Shown: positions 53,785 to 59,201 of the stretch, one piece after another
How the letters are laid out: each line of letters starts with the position of its first letter
Numbering within the stretch: position 1 is the first letter of the stretch
Position numbers and translations under genes: made by a program
The notes under the pieces: generated by a model
What the model was told of the DNA's origin: nothing
Seen by the model: the letters and a program-made list of their open reading frames with translations, nothing else
Databases searched by the model: none
Origin: Bacillota bacterium
GTDB taxonomy: Bacteria > Bacillota > SHA-98 > UBA4971
DNA: 59,201 bases
Direction of reading: 5' to 3'
Assembly: GCA_012516125.1 (NCBI GenBank)
Contig: JAAYXB010000021.1
Coordinates: 1 to 59,201, forward strand

Positions 53785-54609
53785 ATGAAAGTATATATTT
53801 CCGCTGACCTGGAGGGCGTGGCCGGAGTCACACACGCGGAGCACACCATGAGAGACGGCAAGGAGCACGAGCGAGCGCGGCTTCTCATGACCGAGGAGGT
53901 CAACGCCGCCGTCACGGGAGCCATCGAGGCGGGGGCCACCGAAATCGTGGTCAACGACTCCCACGGCACCATGCGCAACATAATCCCCGAAAAGCTCCAC
54001 AGAGACGCCTACCTCATATCAGGGACGCCCAAGCCCCTCAGCATGATGGAGGGCATCGACGAGACATTCGACGCCGCGATGTTCGTCGGGTATCACGCCG
54101 CGTGCGGCACCCAGAACGCCGTGCTCGACCACACCTACGCGGGGCGCGTGGTGTCGCGGGCCGTCATAAACGGCATGGAACTCGGCGAAACGGGCATCAA
54201 CGCCGCGGTGGCCGGCTACTTCGGCGTCCCCCTTGTCATGGTGAGCGGCGACGCCGCCGTCGCCCGTCAGGCCAGGGACCTTGTCCCAGGCATCGTGACC
54301 GTGGTCGTGAAGGAGGCGATAGGCCGCTACGCTGCAAGGTCTCTGCACCCTGAGAAGGCGCAGGCGCTCATCAAAGAGGCAGCGAAGAAGGCTCTCACAG
54401 GCCTGGGGTCCATCAGCTGCTTCGAGGTGCACCCGCCAGTATGCCTCGAGCTGCACGTAAATAATACTGGTATGGCTGACATTGCAGAACTCATCCCCGG
54501 CGTGGACAGGATCGGCCCGAGGGCGATCAGGTTCGTTGCAGACGACTATCTCACGGTATTCAGGGCGATGAGGGCAGCCATCACGCTTGCGGGTGAGACT
54601 TTACAGTGA
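53785..54609 (+). CDS. dppA: M55-family D-aminopeptidase
   Basis: DppA is a decameric zinc peptidase that removes N-terminal D-amino acids, for example from D-Ala-D-Ala. The 274-residue protein has the metal motifs SADLEGVAGV and EIVVNDSHG, GYHAACGT, and the late YLTVFRAM region. ATG 53785 follows AGGAGGTG. It is transcribed with the M20 gene 19 bases downstream. Confidence 0.92.
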   Translation: MKVYISADLEGVAGVTHAEHTMRDGKEHERARLLMTEEVNAAVTGAIEAGATEIVVNDSHGTMRNIIPEKLHRDAYLISGTPKPLSMMEGIDETFDAAMFVGYHAACGTQNAVLDHTYAGRVVSRAVINGMELGETGINAAVAGYFGVPLVMVSGDAAVARQARDLVPGIVTVVVKEAIGRYAARSLHPEKAQALIKEAAKKALTGLGSISCFEVHPPVCLELHVNNTGMADIAELIPGVDRIGPRAIRFVADDYLTVFRAMRAAITLAGETLQ

Positions 54610-54628
54610 GTGGAGGTAGTGGCCGGTC

Positions 54629-55882
54629 ATGACAGATGGCAGAGGGAGGTCCAGGAGACGCGCGCTTCTCGCCATGGCGCACGAACTGCTCCCCCAGATG
54701 ATCGCCGTGCGCCGCGACCTTCATATGAACCCCGAACTTGGGGGCGAGGAAAAACGCACCGCCGGGATGGTCGCCTCGAAGCTGTGCGAGCTTGGGGCGA
54801 GCGTCAGAGAAGGGATCGGCGGGACGGGTGTGGTCGGCGTAATCCGGGGGCTTGGCACCAGCCCCGGTCTCGCCGGGTCCGGCCCTGGCCGCACCTCCGC
54901 TCCAGGTCCCTGCGTTGCGCTTCGCGCGGACATGGACGCCCTGCCCATCGAGGACCGCAAGGACGTGGACTACAGGTCCCGCGTGCCGGGAGTGATGCAC
55001 GCCTGCGGTCACGACGGCCATGTGGCGATGCTGCTCGGGGCGGCCAAGCTCCTCTCGTCGCTTGCGGGGGAGTTTTCCGGAAGCGTGAAGCTGATATTCC
55101 AGCCTGCCGAGGAAGGGCCGGGCGGCGCGGAGCCGATGATAAAGGACGGCGTGCTGTCGGACCCTGATGTGAGCGTCGTTGTGGCGGCGCACCTCTGGCC
55201 CGATCTCCCCACTGGCGTCGTCGCGATCAGGGGCGGCCCTGTCATGGCGGCCGCGGACAGCATAAGTATAACGATCAGGGGCGAGGGAGGCCACGGCGCC
55301 GCGCCCCACAGGTCGGTGGACGCCGTTGTCGTGGCGGCCCAGGCAATAACGGCGCTCCAGACCATCGTGAGCCGCCAGGTGAACCCCGTTGATCCCCTGG
55401 TCGTCACCATCGGGACCATTTCAGGCGGCTACCGTCATAACGTCATCGCGGACCAGGTCACGATGAGCGGCACGGTCCGGACTTTGAACCCGGCGCTGCG
55501 AAAGACCATCCCTGACATTATCAGGCGCACGCTTGACGGGGTCACCCGAAGCGCCGGCGCTACGTTCGACTTCACGTATTCCCCAGGCTATCCGCCCCTT
55601 GTGAACGACGAGAGGGTGGCGGCGGTCGTGGCCGACTGCGCCAGGAAGATGCTCGGCAAAAGGCACGTCATCGAGGACGTCGAGCCTTCCATGGGAGGGG
55701 AGGATTTCGCGTATTTCCTCCAGGAGGTACCGGGCGCCATGTTCATGCTCGGTGCCGGGAACCCCGACAAGGGAGCCCGCTACCCGGCGCACCACCCGAA
55801 GTTCGACTTCGACGAGGACGCCATGGCCATCGGGGTCGCGCTGATGGTTGACGTTGTCCTGGAGTTGCTTGAGAGGAGGTAG
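54629..55882 (+). CDS. M20-family amidohydrolase
   Basis: This 417-residue M20D enzyme has RRDLHMNPELGGEE, the metal ligands in HACGHDGHVAML and FQPAEEGPGGAEPM, a dimerisation domain (GGHGAAPHRSVDAVVVA) and the final HHPKFDFDEDAM. Relatives cut N-acetyl or N-acyl amino acids (hippurate, aminoacylase-like). GTGGAGG lies upstream of ATG 54629. Together with DppA and D-aminoacylase it would release free amino acids from modified peptides. Confidence 0.93.
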   Translation: MTDGRGRSRRRALLAMAHELLPQMIAVRRDLHMNPELGGEEKRTAGMVASKLCELGASVREGIGGTGVVGVIRGLGTSPGLAGSGPGRTSAPGPCVALRADMDALPIEDRKDVDYRSRVPGVMHACGHDGHVAMLLGAAKLLSSLAGEFSGSVKLIFQPAEEGPGGAEPMIKDGVLSDPDVSVVVAAHLWPDLPTGVVAIRGGPVMAAADSISITIRGEGGHGAAPHRSVDAVVVAAQAITALQTIVSRQVNPVDPLVVTIGTISGGYRHNVIADQVTMSGTVRTLNPALRKTIPDIIRRTLDGVTRSAGATFDFTYSPGYPPLVNDERVAAVVADCARKMLGKRHVIEDVEPSMGGEDFAYFLQEVPGAMFMLGAGNPDKGARYPAHHPKFDFDEDAMAIGVALMVDVVLELLERR

Positions 55883-55888
55883 GGGGTC

Positions 55889-57487
55889 ATGCGGGAAGAG
55901 AGGCTCGTCATCCGAGGCGCGAGGATCGTTGATGGGACCGGCGCCCCGTGGTTCCTGGGGGACGTAGAAATCGCGGGCGAGAGGATAGCTCGCGTCGGAA
56001 GGCATCTCGACGTGGCGCCAGGTGCCCGCGTAATCGACGCCGACGGACGCGTCGTGGCCCCGGGGTTCATCGACATCCACTCCCACTCCGACGATACGAT
56101 CCTCATGAACCCGCGCGCCGAGAGCAAGGTCCGCCAGGGAGTGACCTCTGAGGTCGTCGGCAACTGCGGGTACTCTCTCGCGCCGCTGGAGGGCGAGGCA
56201 CTCACTGACATAAAGTGTGACCTCGAGGATGCCGGGATCGACGTAGAGTGGAGGTCGTTCGGTGAATACCTGAGGTTCATCGAGAAGTCGACCACAGCGG
56301 TGAACATCGTGTCCCTCGTCGGCCACGGCACGGTAAGGCGCGCGGCCATGGGGTGCGTGGAGCGCGCCCCGTCGCGCGAGGAGATGGGGCGCATGAAGTC
56401 CCTGGTGGCACAGGCCTTGGCTGAGGGCGCATGGGGCCTATCCACCGGCCTCATCTACCCGCCGTCGTGCTACGCGTCCACCGACGAGATCGTCGAGCTT
56501 GCGCGCGTCGCCGCCGATGCGGGAGGCATCTACGCAAGCCACATACGGTACGAGGAAGACAGGGTAATTGAGGCGGTGGAGGAGGCCATCGCCATCGGCG
56601 AGAGGGCCCGGGTACCGGTCCAGGTATCCCACCACAAGTCAGGGGGCGCCCAGAACTGGGGCAAGGTCCGCACGACCATCGACCTCATGCGCAGGGCAAG
56701 GGAACGCAGCGTAGACGTCGCCTGCGATGTATACCCTTACACGGCGTCATCCACGGGCCTCTCTGTCATACTGCCCCAGTGGATATTCGACGGCGGGCTC
56801 GATAGGGCCATCGAAAGGCTCAAAGACGGGGCCGTGCGCGAGAGCATCCGCCCGCTCGTGGAGGAAGAAGAAGGCCTAAAGCGCGGCTGGGACAAGACGG
56901 TGATATCGTCTGTCACGAAGGAGCACAACAAGCGCTTCGAGGGGAAAAACCTGGTGGAGGTCGCGGCGATGACCGGGAAGGATCCGTTCACCGCTGCGCT
57001 GGACCTTATCATTGACGAGTCGGCGGCCGTGCAGACGGTGCGGTTCGGCATGTGTGAGGAAGACGTTGAATACGTGCTGGCCTGGCCCGAGTCCTCCATC
57101 GGGAGCGACGCTTCGGTGCGAGCGCCTTACGGTCCGCTCGGCAGGGGCAAGCCTCATCCAAGGAGCTATGGGACGTTCCCGAGGGTGCTGGCGCGATATG
57201 TGAGGGAGCGTCGCGTCCTGCGGCTGGAGGAGGCTGTCCGGAAGATGACGTCGCTTCCCGCCCAGCGCATCGGCATCTTCGACCGGGGCGTCATCCGCCC
57301 AGGGATGGTCGCGGACCTCGTCGTTTTCGACCCGGAGAGAGTGGCCGACACCGCCACCTACGATGACCCCCACCGCTATCCCGTTGGGATAGACTGGGTG
57401 CTCGTAGCCGGAAGCCCCGTTATCGAGCGCGGCGAGCACACGGGCCTTGCGCCCGGCCGGGTCCTCAGGCGCGGACACACCGCATAA
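55889..57487 (+). CDS. N-acyl-D-amino-acid deacylase
   Basis: This amidohydrolase-superfamily enzyme of 532 residues has the metal site in DIHSHSDDT, NCGYSLAP, then HVS-type ligands in SHIRYEED and QVSHHKSGG, and the C-terminal VRKMTSLPAQRIGIFDRG. D-aminoacylases split N-acyl-D-amino acids (D-Glu, D-Asp or neutral). ATG 55889 follows GAGAGGAGG, six bases after the M20 stop. It ends the run. The side-chain preference cannot be read. Confidence 0.92.
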   Translation: MREERLVIRGARIVDGTGAPWFLGDVEIAGERIARVGRHLDVAPGARVIDADGRVVAPGFIDIHSHSDDTILMNPRAESKVRQGVTSEVVGNCGYSLAPLEGEALTDIKCDLEDAGIDVEWRSFGEYLRFIEKSTTAVNIVSLVGHGTVRRAAMGCVERAPSREEMGRMKSLVAQALAEGAWGLSTGLIYPPSCYASTDEIVELARVAADAGGIYASHIRYEEDRVIEAVEEAIAIGERARVPVQVSHHKSGGAQNWGKVRTTIDLMRRARERSVDVACDVYPYTASSTGLSVILPQWIFDGGLDRAIERLKDGAVRESIRPLVEEEEGLKRGWDKTVISSVTKEHNKRFEGKNLVEVAAMTGKDPFTAALDLIIDESAAVQTVRFGMCEEDVEYVLAWPESSIGSDASVRAPYGPLGRGKPHPRSYGTFPRVLARYVRERRVLRLEEAVRKMTSLPAQRIGIFDRGVIRPGMVADLVVFDPERVADTATYDDPHRYPVGIDWVLVAGSPVIERGEHTGLAPGRVLRRGHTA

Positions 57488-57552
57488 GCACGCAGGCTTA
57501 GTGGGACCGGGTGGTGGAGCAGACCCGACCCGCGATGTCTGGCACGGTCCTG

Positions 57553-58785
57553 TCATGTTGCGCAAGCGCGCGTCGGCTTCGCGTTGTACATCGCGTCGTC
57601 GGCACACTTGAATAGCTCGGCCATGCTCATGTCCACGGTCTCCCTGGTCGCCGCACCAAGGGAAAGGCCGGTCAAAAGGTCGCTTGCCGCTGCGGCATGC
57701 TGCCGGATACGCTCGCGGATCGCTTTCGCCGCGTTGGCGCTCGTGTTGGGGAGGAGCACGGCAAACTCGTCGCCGCCGATCCTCGCCACGATGTCGGAGG
57801 CACGTACGGCGCCTCTAACGATCTCCGCGGTGCGCTTGAGAACAGTGTCGCCGGCCGCATGCCCGTGGACGTCGTTCACTTTCTTGAGGCTGTCCACATC
57901 GCAGATTATCATGGAAACCGGAAGGTAGCGTTCGGCGTCAAGCCGCCTCATCTCGTGCTCGAAGTGGGCCCGGTTGTACACACCCGTAAGCCCGTCGTGC
58001 ATGCTCAGGTACTTGAGTTTCTCTTCCTCTTTCTTACGGTCGGTGATGTCCCAGAAAACCCCGATGGTGCCCTTCACGGTCCCGTCCGACGCCACAAATG
58101 GCGTACCCGAGACCAGCACGTCCACGACCTCGCCGTCCCTTCTGAACATCTTCGACTCGTACCTGTCGGAGCGGCCTTTCTTGCGCCACTTCGTCTTCTC
58201 CCTATACACCCGGTATTGCTCCGGCGAGGTAAGCTCGGCAAGGTTCCTCCCGACAAGCTCGTCGGCGGTGTACCCTAGCATCTGGGCGAAGGCGTTATTG
58301 GCGAAGAGGATGTTCTCCTTGAGGTCTACCAGGACCATTCCTTCCTGCATAAGGTTCACAAGGGCGTCGTACGCCTGCTGCCCCCCGTGCTCCTCAACAC
58401 TCAGGCCTGCACGGCTGCGGGTCGTGTCCACCAGGCTCCCGAACACGACGGCAAACACGGCAAGCAACAGGGCGTCCCCCAGAAGGGTGCTCGGCAGCCT
58501 GCCGTACCGCAGAAGTCCGACTATGCCTGCCTGTGCCGCCATGGTCGCCGCGAACGCGAGGCCGCTCCGCACGCCGCCACGAACGCACCCCGCCAGCACC
58601 GCGAGTGCCCCCGAGATCAGCGCGACCTCGCGCGGGACGAAACATGCGGCCGCCAGCAGCAGCACGAGCACAAGCACCGCCCGGCGCCCGCTGCGAAGCA
58701 ATCCCTCGACCTTACGCCACACGGTCGCAGAAACGTTAGAAGGGTAGACCCCTGATTCACGTAGCGAACCTCGGGCCGCGCCCAT
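57553..58785 (-). CDS. membrane PAS-GGDEF diguanylate cyclase
   Basis: The product has 410 residues. About four to five N-terminal membrane segments (to about 130) are followed by a PAS domain (QEGMVLVDLKENILFANNAF, then GYTADELVGRNLAEL) and a GGDEF domain: MHDGLTGVYNRAHFE, IARIGGDEFAVLLP. RASD five residues before GGDEF is the c-di-GMP feedback site. It should make c-di-GMP. ATG 58785 is chosen; the open frame continues upstream with low-complexity residues. No effector or EAL gene is in the window. Confidence 0.9.
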   Translation of the reverse strand: MGAARGSLRESGVYPSNVSATVWRKVEGLLRSGRRAVLVLVLLLAAACFVPREVALISGALAVLAGCVRGGVRSGLAFAATMAAQAGIVGLLRYGRLPSTLLGDALLLAVFAVVFGSLVDTTRSRAGLSVEEHGGQQAYDALVNLMQEGMVLVDLKENILFANNAFAQMLGYTADELVGRNLAELTSPEQYRVYREKTKWRKKGRSDRYESKMFRRDGEVVDVLVSGTPFVASDGTVKGTIGVFWDITDRKKEEEKLKYLSMHDGLTGVYNRAHFEHEMRRLDAERYLPVSMIICDVDSLKKVNDVHGHAAGDTVLKRTAEIVRGAVRASDIVARIGGDEFAVLLPNTSANAAKAIRERIRQHAAAASDLLTGLSLGAATRETVDMSMAELFKCADDAMYNAKPTRACAT

Positions 58786-59201
58786 TTCCTGTCCCCACCC
58801 CCCTGCTCTTCCGGGAACGTGCTTCTCGGTTGTCCCCGCCTTGCCAAGCATGCTTCCCTGTACCCCGCCCGCCCAGCACGGCCTGGACCCAGCTCGCTCC
58901 GGAACCCCGGGCACACACGCCGCAACCACCCGTGAGGTTTGCACGTCGGGCAACTGAGACTACTCCCCGCCTCGCCAATGGCCCGCCCGTTACCCGCGCG
59001 CCCATTGCCCGGGACCGGCCTCGCGGAGAGCATGCCCCGGGGAGCACGCGCTGAGAACTGCCTAGAAGCCTGCTCCAAAACGCCCACCGAATGGTGGTAG
59101 AGACGGCGGTGGAGGGCGAGTTTCCAGTTTTGGACCGGAGGATCTGGCCAGTCTGGCAGTTTTAGCCTTGTAATGTAGAGCAAGTAGTAGTATCCTCAAG
59201 A
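58786..59201. other. right edge, no recognised gene
   Basis: The sequence upstream of the GGDEF gene keeps an open frame on the minus strand but is rich in Gly, Arg and Pro and lacks a start signal. A small direct repeat (CAGACTGGCCAG-like on the minus strand) lies near 59150. Nothing else is seen. Confidence 0.35.

Overview
The window comes from a GC-rich, probably spore-forming and anaerobic member of the Bacillota (high-GC Clostridia/Limnochordia-like). This rests on a SpoIID-family protein, an LCP cell-wall protein, a MazEF/NdoA-type toxin pair, GatCAB, many TTG/GTG starts with strong AGGAGG sites, and a large tungstate uptake plus molybdopterin operon. I cannot assign a genus. No rRNA, tRNA, CRISPR array, transposase or phage gene was seen.

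Layout. (1) 1-5.9 kb: a secreted Gly/Gln-rich protein, an OmpR/PhoB response regulator and a HAMP histidine kinase, then a bactofilin-like membrane protein on the other strand. (2) 6-14.7 kb, accessory: a Phd/VapC pair, a DmpA peptidase fragment, a YhfC/PrsW-like membrane protease overlapping a lipoprotein gene, a CopG/VapC pair, and three paralogous secreted HExxH (peptidase MA-like) proteins in sequence visibly poorer in GC than its neighbours. (3) 14.7-28.6 kb: an EamA exporter, gatC-gatA-gatB, ligA, pcrA, tldD-tldE and a DegT aminotransferase. (4) 29-32.8 kb: purine salvage, with an NCS2 permease, hpt and guaA. (5) 33-41.5 kb: one minus-strand transcription unit headed by a Moco/Tuco riboswitch: tupA-tupB-tupC-moeA-moeA(PBP fusion)-moaA-moaC-(MOSC-MogA fusion). 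It imports tungstate and builds the pterin cofactor. (6) 41.6-50.9 kb: a lipoprotein, an APC permease, spoIID, comB, an LCP gene whose candidate promoter carries three perfect DnaA boxes, and the t6A genes tsaE-tsaB-rimI-tsaD with overlapping ends. (7) 50.9-57.5 kb: mazEF behind a near-consensus promoter and palindromic operator, then a plus-strand run for peptide, amide and D-amino-acid breakdown (class-I amidotransferase-like hydrolase, asparaginase II, DppA, M20 amidohydrolase, D-aminoacylase). (8) 57.5-58.8 kb: a PAS-GGDEF protein.

The least explained feature is a modular family of intergenic elements. Full copies are exactly 200 bp, with about 15-bp terminal inverted repeats and nested hairpins. 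Short copies keep a GGGGTTGCCGGTG hairpin. About ten full, short or decayed copies lie between genes. One sits inside the tup operon, two lie in opposite orientation around tldE-tldD-degT, and some supply stop codons, a ribosome-binding site or a possible start codon to neighbours. A separate 34-bp palindromic tandem array lies between the purine permease and guaA.

All starts were chosen by reading Shine-Dalgarno sites, overlaps and family lengths by eye. Functions rest on motifs I recognise, not on database searches.
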